DNA from: Butyricicoccus_A sp963601915
GTDB taxonomy: Bacteria; Bacillota; Clostridia; Oscillospirales; Butyricicoccaceae
DNA: 34,175 nt
Assembly (NCBI GenBank): GCA_963601915.1
Contig: CAVCGL010000025.1
Location: forward strand, 1 to 34,175
Direction of reading: 5' to 3'
The position numbers were made by a program, and so were the translations under genes. The notes under the pieces were generated by a model, which was not told the origin of the DNA, made no database searches, and saw only the letters and a list, made by a program, of their open reading frames with translations. Positions 1 to 7,271 of the stretch are shown here, one piece after another (within the stretch, counting starts at the first letter, position 1; each line of letters starts with the position of its first letter).

Positions 1-100
1 ACAGGATTCATACCGTTCAGATCGCTTAATTTTTATTTTTGTCTAACAAATGGGGGTCACTTCACATTGCCATCGGCTTTGTTGTTTCCATACAGGAAAA

Positions 101-1444
101 TTATCTGCGGTTGGAGGTTCTCCAAATCTTGAGCTTTTCTGCTTCCTTGATAAGCTCCTCGCGGAACTGCGGATGAGCAACAGAAATAATTGCCTCTGCA
201 CGCTCCCAAGTGGACAGACCCTTCAGGCAAACCTTGCCGTATTCGGTAACAAGATAATGCGTGTTGGTACGGGTATCTGTGACGGTGGAGCCCGGATTCA
301 GCGTCGGCAGGATACGGCTCTTCAGCTCGCCGCTGCGCGTTGTGAAAGTGGAAGAGCAGCAGATAAAGCTCTTGCCGCCGTTGGACAGATAAGCACCGAG
401 CACGAAGTCCAACTGACCGCCTGCACCGCTGATATGCTTCGTGCCTGCGGACTCTGCGTTGATCTGGCCGGTCAGGTCGAGGTCAACCGCGTTGTTAATC
501 GAAATAAAGTTGTCAATCTGAGCGATAACGCGTGTATCATTGGTGTAGCCAACCGGTGCACTCATCAGAGCCGGATTGTCATCCATGTAGTCATACATCT
601 TCTGGGTGCCTGCGCCGAAAGCAAATACCTGACGACCCTTGTCAATGTTCTTCTTTGCGCAGGACAGCTTGCCAGCGGCAGCCATGTCTACGAAGCCGTC
701 TACATACATCTCGGTGTGTACACCCAGATCCTTCAGATCCGACTGTGCGATCAGAGAGCCAACAGCGTTTGGCATACCGCCGATACCCAGCTGCAGGCAG
801 GCACCGTTCGGGATTTCCTCTACAATCAGCTTGGCTACGATCTCGTCAATTTCAGACGGCGCGCCGCCGCTGCCCATCTGACGAATCGGCGGGTTGTTGC
901 CCTCGACGATCATATCTACATCGGTGATGTGTACGCCTTCTTCAAAGCCACCCAAGCAGCGCGGCATGTTCTTGTTGACCTCTACGATGACCTTTTTGCC
1001 GGTCTCGCAGACAGCAGCCAGATGAGAGGCACTCGGGCCGAAGTTGAAGTAGCCGTGCTTGTCCATCGGTGCGACCTGAATCATGACAACATCCGGCGGA
1101 CAGATGCTCTCTCGATACCAGCGCGGCAGCTCAGAGTAGCGCAGCGGGGAATAGAACGCAATGCCATCGTTAATCATATGGCGCTCAATGCCGCTCATAT
1201 GCCAAGAGTTCCAAGAGAAATGCTTCTTTGCGTCCGGAACCTGTGCAATTGCCAGCGGCTCCAGCAAAACGCCGCCGCGGATGTTGACGTCTACCAACTC
1301 CTCTGCGCGAGCAGCCAGTGCCTTGTCCAGCTCTACCGGTGTGCCGGTGCACCAGCCATAATCTACCCAGTCGCCGCTCTTGACAACCTTTGCTGCCTCT
1401 GCGGCAGTTGTCAGCTTACTATTATACAGTGCCTGATAATCCAT
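101..1444 (-). CDS. but: Butyryl-CoA:acetate CoA-transferase
   Basis: This cytoplasmic enzyme moves CoA from butyryl-CoA to acetate, releasing butyrate and regenerating acetyl-CoA, the last step of the main gut butyrate pathway. The 447-residue product has the acetyl-CoA hydrolase/transferase fold. It contains the motif GGQLDFVLGAY near residue 340, which family knowledge links to butyryl-CoA-specific members rather than 4-hydroxybutyrate transferases; length fits as well. I chose the ATG at 1444 (MDYQALYNS) because GGAGGA lies 9 bases upstream. An in-frame ATG at 1468 would add eight residues without a good ribosome site. It is transcribed alone, away from the EamA gene. No other butyrate-pathway gene is in the window. 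Substrate preference is inferred from the motif. Confidence 0.9.
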   Translation of the reverse strand: MDYQALYNSKLTTAAEAAKVVKSGDWVDYGWCTGTPVELDKALAARAEELVDVNIRGGVLLEPLAIAQVPDAKKHFSWNSWHMSGIERHMINDGIAFYSPLRYSELPRWYRESICPPDVVMIQVAPMDKHGYFNFGPSASHLAAVCETGKKVIVEVNKNMPRCLGGFEEGVHITDVDMIVEGNNPPIRQMGSGGAPSEIDEIVAKLIVEEIPNGACLQLGIGGMPNAVGSLIAQSDLKDLGVHTEMYVDGFVDMAAAGKLSCAKKNIDKGRQVFAFGAGTQKMYDYMDDNPALMSAPVGYTNDTRVIAQIDNFISINNAVDLDLTGQINAESAGTKHISGAGGQLDFVLGAYLSNGGKSFICCSSTFTTRSGELKSRILPTLNPGSTVTDTRTNTHYLVTEYGKVCLKGLSTWERAEAIISVAHPQFREELIKEAEKLKIWRTSNRR

Positions 1445-1529
1445 GTAACAAAGTCCTCCGTTTGTCAATGATACTCAGAATGAAACAAAAAATTGTTCAA
1501 AACATACAAAAACCACTTATATCTAACCT

Positions 1530-1558
1530 ATTGTATCAGTATCTGTCGTATTCGTCAA
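1530..1558 (-). promoter_or_regulatory. Promoter of but
   Basis: On the minus strand TTGACG (1558-1553) and TACAAT (1535-1530) are separated by 17 bases, a good sigma-A promoter. It predicts a leader of about 80 nt before the but start. I saw no convincing hairpin in that leader. Confidence 0.65.
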
Positions 1559-1588
1559 GAACTTAACAAAAAAATGAGCATCTCGCCC

Positions 1589-1617
1589 TTGTATTTGTGC
1601 TGGGAGTGGAGTAGGAT
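1589..1617 (+). promoter_or_regulatory. Weak candidate promoter of the EamA transporter gene
   Basis: TTGTAT (1589-1594) and TAGGAT (1612-1617) are 17 bases apart, 33 bases before the chosen ATG. The -10 is a poor match, so this is only the best candidate seen between the divergent genes. Confidence 0.35.
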
Positions 1618-1649
1618 GGAAGCTAGACATGTTAGAAAGAGGTCAAGTG

Positions 1650-2564
1650 ATGAAACAAAAAACTTGGATTGGATTGACGCTGCCTGCACTGATCTGCACC
1701 CTGTTGTGGGGCAGTGCCTTTCCGGCGGTTAAGTCGGGCTATGCGCTGTTTGGCATTGGCGATGAGGCGGCGTGCAAGCTGTTTTTTGCCGGTTGGCGGT
1801 TTATGCTGGCGGGCATTGCTGTGCTGGTGATTTCCGTCATTGCCAGCCGAAAATTGATTGTTCCGACCAGACAGCAGTGGCCGGGCATTTTGCTGCTGGG
1901 TCTTGTGCAGACGACCGTGCAGTATGTATTTTTTTACATTGGTTTGTCGCACACGACGGGAGTCAAGGGCTCGGTCATTTCTGCCATGGCGACGTTTTTT
2001 GCCGTTGGCATCTCGCATTTTTTGTTTGCGGATGATCGACTGAATACGACCAAAAGCGTGGGCTGCATTTTGGGCTTTGTTGGCGTGCTGATTATCACGC
2101 TGAGTTCTTTGGACGGATTGGGCGGCGGTATCTCGCTGACCGGTGAGGGCTTTATGTTTATTGCAGCGGCAGCGTCCGGCAGCGGTGCAGTCATCAGTAA
2201 ATTTGCCGCCAAAGGACAGTCTCCCATGGTTGTCACGGGCTGGCAGCTGACGATTGGCGGCGCCGTGTTGCTGCTGGCGGGTATTGTCGGCGGCGGACAT
2301 TTCCAGACGGTTTCGCCGCAGGCGTTTTGCCTGCTCGGCTATTTGATTTTTCTTTCTGCTGCTGCGTTTACCATTTGGACTTGGCTGCTCAAGCGCTATC
2401 CGGTGGGAAAGGTTTCCGTGTACAATTTCTTGGTACCGGTGTTTGGTTCGCTGATGTCCGGTGTGGTACTTGGAGAGACGGTATTTACGGTGCGCAATGT
2501 GCTTTCTTTGCTGTTAGTATGCGTCGGTATTGTACTCGTCAATCGCAAAAAAGAGTTGAAATAA
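1650..2564 (+). CDS. EamA-family (DMT superfamily) transporter
   Basis: The product is a 304-residue inner-membrane protein with about ten hydrophobic helices in two tandem EamA repeats (roughly 10-140 and 150-300). The WGSAFPAVKSGY segment near residue 20 and the YNFLVPVFGSLMSGVVLGE segment near residue 260 are typical of drug/metabolite transporters that export amino acids or other metabolites. The substrate cannot be told from sequence. I chose the ATG at 1650 because AAGAGG sits 7 bases upstream; an ATG at 1629 would add seven residues but lacks a site. The gene is monocistronic and ends in a terminator shared with the convergent M20 gene. Confidence 0.85.
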   Translation: MKQKTWIGLTLPALICTLLWGSAFPAVKSGYALFGIGDEAACKLFFAGWRFMLAGIAVLVISVIASRKLIVPTRQQWPGILLLGLVQTTVQYVFFYIGLSHTTGVKGSVISAMATFFAVGISHFLFADDRLNTTKSVGCILGFVGVLIITLSSLDGLGGGISLTGEGFMFIAAAASGSGAVISKFAAKGQSPMVVTGWQLTIGGAVLLLAGIVGGGHFQTVSPQAFCLLGYLIFLSAAAFTIWTWLLKRYPVGKVSVYNFLVPVFGSLMSGVVLGETVFTVRNVLSLLLVCVGIVLVNRKKELK

Positions 2565-2608
2565 TAAATCATCCGGCTTTTTCGTGAGAAATTGCCGGAT
2601 GATTTATT
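2563..2608. terminator. Bidirectional terminator between the EamA and M20 genes
   Basis: A perfect 15-bp inverted repeat (2563-2577 and 2594-2608) has a 16-nt loop. The left arm overlaps the last two bases of the EamA stop codon and the right arm reaches the last base of the M20 stop codon. T-rich sequence on both sides suits termination in both directions. Confidence 0.8.
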
Positions 2609-3909
2609 TATTGGCAGCCGAATTTCTGCGCATAGGCGCGATATTCTTCTGCCGTCATGGCTGGATGGAAGGAAGAGAGCAGCGACTTTGCCTCCGCAGC
2701 ACCGTTTCGCAGCAGGCGATACATCGTCAGGGCAGCGAGCTTTGCCGGAAGCAAATATGCTTTGGTTTTGTCTGTGATACGGAAATCTGCACCGTGCAGC
2801 GTACCGGAAAAACCGCCGTAAGTAAAATTGATAATTGGCATGCGGTGAGACAAATCTCCGACATCTGTAGAGGCGGCGTTGTGTACAGCCGGATTTACCG
2901 GTTCAGAGGTTGCGGACAGCAGACTGGCGGCGCTCCGCAGAGCCGGACACGGCTGTGCCGGAATGGTCGGCAGATAGCCCATATCATCTTGAATGGTAAT
3001 GTCTGCCCCGAAGGCATACGCGGCGCCGCGATATGCACGATTGATTTTCTCGTTGGCATCCTGCAAGGCGTCCCATGTTTTCGCGCGTACCTGCAGGTCT
3101 ACCGTGACTTCATGCGGCACGACATTGATAGCAGAATTACCCATGCGGACGATTTCACCGATGCGAATACAATCCTGATCGCGGAAGGTACTGCGCAGCA
3201 TCCCGACAGCACTGCGTGCCAACGTCACGACATCTAGGGCGTTGATGCCTTTTTCCGGTGCAATGGCAGTGTGAGAGGCTTTTCCTTTGATGTGGATGAG
3301 CTTGGACAGAAAGCCGCTGGTCGAATTGCATCCGAGCAGAAAATCCGATTGGCAAGGTACCATGTGGGCATGCGTTGTGATAGCGGCGTCAATGTCATCA
3401 AAGGCTCCGCGCAGTAATAGCTCCGGTTTGCCGCCGCAGCAAGTGGCAATATGTTCCTTGCGGAGCTGTTCCAGTCGGTTCATCGGAACGTGTTCTTCAC
3501 AGGGAACAGCAAGAAAGACAGCGCGGCCGTCTAACTGTGCAGCGACTTCCGGCTGGCTGAGTGCCAATGCAGCACCGGCGAGCGCCGCGAGCTGCATGTG
3601 ATGTCCACAGGCATGGGACATGCCGGTTGCCGGGACGGCGAGCGGATGCTCTGGACTGCGAATGCCGTCCAATTCGCCGATGAGACAAATAGAAGGAGAA
3701 TGCGTGCCCAGGGAAGCCTTGATGCCCGTGTTAGCAAGTCCGGTTTGTACCTCAAATCCGCAGGATGTCAGCCAATCTGCGACTTTTTCGGCGGTTCGGT
3801 GTTCGGTATAACCAAGTTCTGCGTGGGAATAAATATCTTCAGCAAAGGCAATGAGCTGTTGTGCGTGTGCATCGATGCAGCCACAGATGCGTTGTTCTGT
3901 TTCATTCAT
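2608..3909 (-). CDS. M20 family amidohydrolase (AbgA/AbgB-like)
   Basis: This is a 433-residue cytoplasmic metallo-amidohydrolase. Visible family motifs are GELDGI (78-83, metal-ligand Asp81), HACGHH (99-104), the catalytic Glu pair in VPCEEH, and ASTDVGDLSHRMP near residue 355. The central part with GKASHTA is the M20 lid/dimerisation domain. The ASTDVGD motif points to the group of p-aminobenzoyl-glutamate and N-acyl amino acid or dipeptide hydrolases; the true substrate is unknown. The open frame extends upstream to 4044, but the ATG at 3909 has GAGGA 7 bases before it and gives the normal family N-terminus. It is transcribed alone, divergent from the Nudix gene. Confidence 0.85.
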   Translation of the reverse strand: MNETEQRICGCIDAHAQQLIAFAEDIYSHAELGYTEHRTAEKVADWLTSCGFEVQTGLANTGIKASLGTHSPSICLIGELDGIRSPEHPLAVPATGMSHACGHHMQLAALAGAALALSQPEVAAQLDGRAVFLAVPCEEHVPMNRLEQLRKEHIATCCGGKPELLLRGAFDDIDAAITTHAHMVPCQSDFLLGCNSTSGFLSKLIHIKGKASHTAIAPEKGINALDVVTLARSAVGMLRSTFRDQDCIRIGEIVRMGNSAINVVPHEVTVDLQVRAKTWDALQDANEKINRAYRGAAYAFGADITIQDDMGYLPTIPAQPCPALRSAASLLSATSEPVNPAVHNAASTDVGDLSHRMPIINFTYGGFSGTLHGADFRITDKTKAYLLPAKLAALTMYRLLRNGAAEAKSLLSSFHPAMTAEEYRAYAQKFGCQ

Positions 3910-3952
3910 ATCAAAATCCTCGTGTATTCTGCAAGAAAATAAATGTAATTTT

Positions 3953-3981
3953 AGTATATCGCAGGATAAAACCAGTTGCAA
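3953..3981 (-). promoter_or_regulatory. Promoter of the M20 amidohydrolase gene
   Basis: On the minus strand TTGCAA (3981-3976) and TATACT (3958-3953) are 17 bases apart. The -35 hexamer is palindromic and is the same six bases used by the opposing Nudix promoter. Confidence 0.6.
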
Positions 3982-4003
3982 GGCACAGTAGAAAGCGTAT
4001 AAT
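3976..4003 (+). promoter_or_regulatory. Promoter of the Nudix gene
   Basis: TTGCAA (3976-3981) and a perfect TATAAT (3998-4003) are 16 bases apart, 42 bases before the ATG at 4046. It shares its -35 bases with the opposite-strand promoter. Confidence 0.65.
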
Positions 4004-4045
4004 AGGCGTATACTAAAGGAAAATGTAAGAATAGGAGAAAACACG

Positions 4046-4546
4046 ATGAGATATTGTTATGAATGCGGCGCGCAACTGACAGAAAAATATTTGGAACGCG
4101 AAGGGATGGTTCCATATTGTCCGCAGTGCAAGCAGTTTCGCTTTCCGATTTTTAATACAGCGGTGAGCATGGAAGTGCTCAGCCCGGACCGAAAGCAAGT
4201 GCTGCTTATTCAGCAGTACGGAAAACAGCGCAACATCTTGGTTGCCGGATATGTCAGCCGCGGCGAAGCGGCAGAAACGACTGTTGCGCGCGAGGTGAAG
4301 GAAGAAGTTGGCTTGGAGGTACATGACATCCGATTCAATACCAGTGAATTTTTCGAGCCGAGCAATACCCTGATGCTGAATTTTTCCTGCGTCGCCGCGA
4401 CACAGGATCTCAGCCATATGACGGATGAGGTAGATAAGGCAAAATGGTTTTCGTTTGCAGAGGCAAAGGAAGCCATTGCCCCGAACAGCCTGGCGCAAAA
4501 GTTCCTGCTGGAATTTTTGAAAAAGAATGTTAACCAAGAAGGTTGA
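4046..4546 (+). CDS. Nudix hydrolase with N-terminal zinc ribbon
   Basis: The 166-residue protein probably hydrolyses a nucleoside diphosphate linked to another group. A zinc-ribbon-like set, Cys4, Cys7, Cys25 and Cys28, is followed by a complete Nudix box: Gly68, five residues, Glu74, seven residues, then REVKEEVGL (82-90). The zinc ribbon plus Nudix order recalls NudC-type NAD pyrophosphatases and RNA decappers, but the protein is shorter and lacks their N-terminal domain, so the substrate is open. AGGAGA precedes the ATG by 8 bases. The last codons carry half of the biotin operator of the next gene, bioY. Confidence 0.85.
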   Translation: MRYCYECGAQLTEKYLEREGMVPYCPQCKQFRFPIFNTAVSMEVLSPDRKQVLLIQQYGKQRNILVAGYVSRGEAAETTVAREVKEEVGLEVHDIRFNTSEFFEPSNTLMLNFSCVAATQDLSHMTDEVDKAKWFSFAEAKEAIAPNSLAQKFLLEFLKKNVNQEG

Positions 4547-4558
4547 CAAGGTTTACAA
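4527..4558 (+). promoter_or_regulatory. BirA-type biotin operator upstream of bioY
   Basis: The half-sites ATGTTAACC (4527-4535) and GGTTTACAA (4550-4558) form an imperfect inverted repeat with a 14-base spacer. This matches the arrangement known for Firmicutes BirA operators (TTGTWAACC, 14-16 bases, GGTTWACAA). The -35 of the bioY promoter lies between the half-sites, so bound BirA-biotinyl-AMP should block RNA polymerase. Confidence 0.8.
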
Positions 4559-4571
4559 TAAAGCGTATACT
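4543..4571 (+). promoter_or_regulatory. Promoter of bioY
   Basis: A perfect TTGACA (4543-4548) and TATACT (4566-4571) are separated by 17 bases. The -35 contains the TGA stop codon of the preceding Nudix gene and lies inside the biotin operator. Confidence 0.85.
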
Positions 4572-4605
4572 ATCACCAGACAAAAAAGTATTTGGGTGAT
4601 CGTAT

Positions 4606-5160
4606 ATGGAACAGAAAAAAAATCAAACAAATGTAAGAGAAATGGCATTGATTGCCTTGATGGCTGCCGTGACCTGTATTTTGGGTCCGCTGTCCATTCC
4701 GATTGGTGTGGTGCCGATTTCGTTGACCAATTTTGCCGTCTATTTGGCCATTTATGTACTGGGCTGCCGCCGCGGTACCATTAGCTATATTGTGTATCTG
4801 CTGCTTGGTCTGGTGGGACTGCCGGTATTTGCCAGCTTCAGCAGCGGCGTCGGCAAGCTGTTTGGCCCGACTGGCGGCTATCTGATCGGCTTTATCTTTA
4901 TGGCGCTGATTTGCGGATTCTTTATCGACCGCTTTGAGGCAAAGCTGGTACCGAGCATGATTGGCATGATTTTGGGCACGATTGTATGCTATGTTTTCGG
5001 TACAGGTTGGCTGGCTTACCAGGCTGGCATGACATTCTATCAGGCGTTGGCCGCAGGCGTTTTGCCGTTTATTGTCGGTGACCTGATTAAGATGATCGTT
5101 TGTGCTGTTGTCGGCCCGCAGATTCGTCGCAGATTGCAGCAGGCAGGACTGATTCATTGA
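4606..5160 (+). CDS. bioY: Biotin transporter substrate-binding subunit BioY
   Basis: This 184-residue integral membrane protein is the biotin-binding S component of an energy-coupling factor transporter. It has about six transmembrane helices and BioY-typical segments: PISLTNFAVYLA near 40, and FGPTGGYLIGF near residue 90. The C-terminus is positively charged, as usual for the family. No EcfA or EcfT gene is nearby, so it probably uses a shared ECF module elsewhere or works alone. A BirA operator overlaps its promoter, which independently supports the biotin assignment. GGGTGA lies about 7 bases before the ATG. It is monocistronic and ends at a strong hairpin. Confidence 0.93.
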   Translation: MEQKKNQTNVREMALIALMAAVTCILGPLSIPIGVVPISLTNFAVYLAIYVLGCRRGTISYIVYLLLGLVGLPVFASFSSGVGKLFGPTGGYLIGFIFMALICGFFIDRFEAKLVPSMIGMILGTIVCYVFGTGWLAYQAGMTFYQALAAGVLPFIVGDLIKMIVCAVVGPQIRRRLQQAGLIH

Positions 5161-5195
5161 GAAAGTAAATCCATTTTATTGATTTTGGCACGGAA

Positions 5196-5230
5196 AAAAG
5201 ACGAACTGCATGGTTGGCAGTTCGTCTTTT
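5196..5230. terminator. Bidirectional terminator between bioY and prfC
   Basis: A perfect 14-bp stem (5196-5209 and 5217-5230) with a 7-nt loop ends in TTTT on each strand, between the convergent bioY and prfC genes. Its ACGAACTG/CAGTTCGT core recurs in the hairpin at 33286-33317. Confidence 0.85.
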
Positions 5231-5249
5231 GTTTTATCTAACGTATCTC

Positions 5250-6848
5250 TTAGTCTTCGGCACGACCGAACTCGGCAAGCTGGAGACCTTCGTTCTTGTC
5301 CAGTGCCCAGTTCAGGTTCCACATGCTGGTAAACAGCAGCAGGTACCGTCCGCGGTAGTCCTGTACCACCTTGGAATCCGAGGTGATTTTCAGCTCGTCC
5401 GGCTGGAAATCTTCGTTTTCAATCCAACGCAGATACTGATACGGCAGGTTTTCCATGATAATGTCCACGCGGTATTCGTTTTTGAGACGATACTCCAAAA
5501 CTTCCAGCTGAAGGACGCCGACAACGCCGACAATGACTTCTTCCATACCGGTGTGCGGCTCCTGGAAGATCTGAATGGCACCTTCCTGCGCAATCTGTTC
5601 CATACCCTTGATGAACTGCTTGCGCTTCATGGTGTCTTTCTGACGAATGCGGCAGAATACTTCCGGCGCAAACGTCGGAATACCGGAATACTTGCAGTCA
5701 AAGCCAGGAGTGCATACTGTGTCGCCAATCGAGAAAATACCCGGATCAAAGACGCCGATGATGTCGCCGGCATATGCCTCGTCAATGATGGCGCGATCCT
5801 GTGCCATAATCTGCTGCGGCTGCGCCAGCTGCATTTTCTTTCCAGCCTGTACATGATAGACATCCATGCCCTTTTCAAATTTGCCAGAGCAAATGCGCAT
5901 AAAGGCAACGCGGTCACGGTGTGCCTTGTTCATGTTTGCCTGAATCTTGAATACAAATGCCGAGAAGTGCTCGTCGAACGGGTCAATGACTTCGCCCTTG
6001 GAGACACGTGCCGTCGGCGGCGGTGTCATTTCCAAAAAGTATTGCAAGAACGGCTCGACGCCGAAGTTGGTCAGAGCGGAACCGAAGAATACCGGAGACA
6101 GCGTGCCTGCGTGTACGCGGTCAATATCAAATTCCTCTCCCGCGCCGCCGAGCAGCTCAATATCATCCTGCAGGGTTTCCCACAGGCGTTCGCCAACCAT
6201 TGGCTCCAGTTCCGGATCGTCCGGCTCGTAAATGTTAATTTTTGCTTCCTTGGTACCTGTGACAGAAGCTGCCTCAAATGCCATGACATGGTTCTTCTGG
6301 CGGTCATAGACACCCTTAAATTCCTTGCCGCAGCCAATCGGCCAGTTGACAGCATAGGTGTCAATGCCCAGCTCCTTTTCCAGCTCATCGAGCAGATCAT
6401 ATGGGTCACGGGATTCCAAGTCCATCTTGTTGATAAAGGTGAAAATCGGGATGCCGCGCATGGAACAAACCTTAAACAGCTTGCGGGTCTGCGCCTCGAC
6501 ACCCTTGGATGCATCGATGACCATGATTGCGGAATCCGCTGCCATCAGGGTGCGGTAGGTATCCTCCGAGAAGTCCTGATGTCCCGGGGTATCCAGAATG
6601 TTGATGCAGTGTCCGCCGTATTCAAACTGGAGCACAGAAGACGTTACCGAGATACCGCGCTGCTTCTCGATTTCCATCCAGTCGGAAACGGCATGGCGGG
6701 TGTTCTTCTTGCCCTTAACGGTACCGGCCAGCTGAATGGCTCCACCGTACAGCAGGAATTTCTCTGTAATGGTCGTTTTGCCGGCATCCGGATGCGAAAT
6801 GATCGCGAATGTTCGGCGCTTTGCGATTTCTGATTTTAAATCTGACAA
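5250..6848 (-). CDS. prfC: Peptide chain release factor 3
   Basis: RF3 is a translational GTPase that removes RF1/RF2 from the ribosome after peptide release. The 532-residue product matches the usual length of about 530. The P-loop HPDAGKTT (19-26), the switch segment RGISVTSS, the DTPGHQDF motif and NKMD give a complete G domain, followed by domain 2 and the RF3 C-terminal domain. The start is a TTG at 6848-6846, giving (M)SDLKSEIAKRRTF, the standard RF3 N-terminus; GGAGG lies 9 bases upstream. An upstream ATG at 7043 would add 65 residues unrelated to the family and cross the promoter. It has its own promoter and a short leader with a hairpin and U-tract. Confidence 0.93.
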   Translation of the reverse strand: MSDLKSEIAKRRTFAIISHPDAGKTTITEKFLLYGGAIQLAGTVKGKKNTRHAVSDWMEIEKQRGISVTSSVLQFEYGGHCINILDTPGHQDFSEDTYRTLMAADSAIMVIDASKGVEAQTRKLFKVCSMRGIPIFTFINKMDLESRDPYDLLDELEKELGIDTYAVNWPIGCGKEFKGVYDRQKNHVMAFEAASVTGTKEAKINIYEPDDPELEPMVGERLWETLQDDIELLGGAGEEFDIDRVHAGTLSPVFFGSALTNFGVEPFLQYFLEMTPPPTARVSKGEVIDPFDEHFSAFVFKIQANMNKAHRDRVAFMRICSGKFEKGMDVYHVQAGKKMQLAQPQQIMAQDRAIIDEAYAGDIIGVFDPGIFSIGDTVCTPGFDCKYSGIPTFAPEVFCRIRQKDTMKRKQFIKGMEQIAQEGAIQIFQEPHTGMEEVIVGVVGVLQLEVLEYRLKNEYRVDIIMENLPYQYLRWIENEDFQPDELKITSDSKVVQDYRGRYLLLFTSMWNLNWALDKNEGLQLAEFGRAED

Positions 6849-6881
6849 AAGAAAAAACCTCCGATCAGCAATTGTTCGTAT

Positions 6882-6910
6882 AAAAAAAGCGCCGGACAAT
6901 ATGCAGGCGC
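6882..6910 (-). terminator. Hairpin with U-tract in the prfC leader (possible attenuator)
   Basis: On the minus strand GCGCC (6910-6906) and GGCGC (6893-6889) can pair around a 12-nt loop, followed by seven U (6888-6882). It lies between the prfC promoter and its ribosome site, very close to the predicted transcript 5' end. The stem is short. GUAU (6914-6911) and AUAC (6881-6878) could pair around it. It could be a 5' stabiliser rather than an attenuator. Confidence 0.4.
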
Positions 6911-6921
6911 ATACACCATAT

Positions 6922-6950
6922 ATTTTATCACAGGTTGAAATAGAAAACAA
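6922..6950 (-). promoter_or_regulatory. Promoter of prfC
   Basis: On the minus strand TTGTTT (6950-6945) and TAAAAT (6927-6922) are 17 bases apart, with TG one base before the -10 (extended -10). It lies downstream of the small-RNA terminator, so prfC does not need read-through from that unit. Confidence 0.6.
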
Positions 6951-6964
6951 TCTCTCGTTTGCTG

Positions 6965-7013
6965 AAAAAGAGCAGAAAAGTGGCGCGTCGATTGGTAGGA
7001 ATTCGACGCGCCA
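6965..7013 (-). terminator. Intrinsic terminator of the small RNA candidate
   Basis: A perfect 11-bp inverted repeat (6981-6991 and 7003-7013, stem TGGCGCGTCGA) with an 11-nt loop is followed on the minus strand by CTTTTCTGCTCTTTTT. The plus strand has no T-tract after it, so it acts leftward. Confidence 0.75.
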
Positions 7014-7127
7014 TACAGTAAAGAGAGAGATATATGAAAGCACAGAATGGGAAAACTGTGCGGTGGCAGGCTATAAACCTCATCGCTTTTGGGATGGAAG
7101 CCGTGTTGTTTCCGCTCCCTTGAGCTT
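6965..7127 (-). ncRNA. Candidate small structured RNA, family not recognised
   Basis: The 480-base gap between prfC and the ArsC-like gene holds a self-contained minus-strand unit: a promoter (7161-7134), about 110 nt of foldable sequence, then an 11-bp GC-rich terminator. Helices visible by eye are GCUC/GAGC at the 5' end (7125-7114), a rod in which GCGG pairs with CCGC, GGCU with AGCC and CAUC with GAUG around internal loops, and GCACAG/CUGUGC (about 7063-7042). No good open frame exists on this strand. I could not match SRP RNA, RNase P, tmRNA, T-box or common riboswitches. A 6S RNA is possible from size and context, but I see no closing stem joining the ends. The ends given are estimates. 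Confidence 0.5.
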
Positions 7128-7133
7128 GACTAT

Positions 7134-7161
7134 AGTATATCACAAAAAGACAGGAAAACAA
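7134..7161 (-). promoter_or_regulatory. Promoter of the small RNA candidate
   Basis: On the minus strand TTGTTT (7161-7156) and TATACT (7139-7134) are 16 bases apart. Transcription would start near 7127. The -10 is strong, the -35 moderate. Confidence 0.55.
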
Positions 7162-7271
7162 TGGACAGGATACATAAAATACGGAAAATGAAACTGGCTT
7201 TTGTATATCAAGTTAAACAATTGTCTTTGCGTCGCGGACAATATACCTGCTCTGTATTCGCGAAATGTGCG

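Noticed and set aside
1..100. A terminator downstream of but
   Set aside because: No stable hairpin followed by T on the minus strand is visible in this edge segment, and nothing else could be identified.
50..1471. A 473-codon plus-strand frame opposite but
   Set aside because: It is antisense to but, which has the family motifs, promoter and ribosome site.
5214..6833. A 539-codon plus-strand frame opposite prfC
   Set aside because: It is antisense to prfC, whose G motifs and length are complete.
7034..7123. A 29-codon plus-strand frame (starting MKAQNGKTVRWQ) with a purine-rich stretch upstream
   Set aside because: No promoter or terminator fits it on the plus strand, and the promoter and terminator in this gap point to the minus-strand RNA. 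Chance frame more likely.
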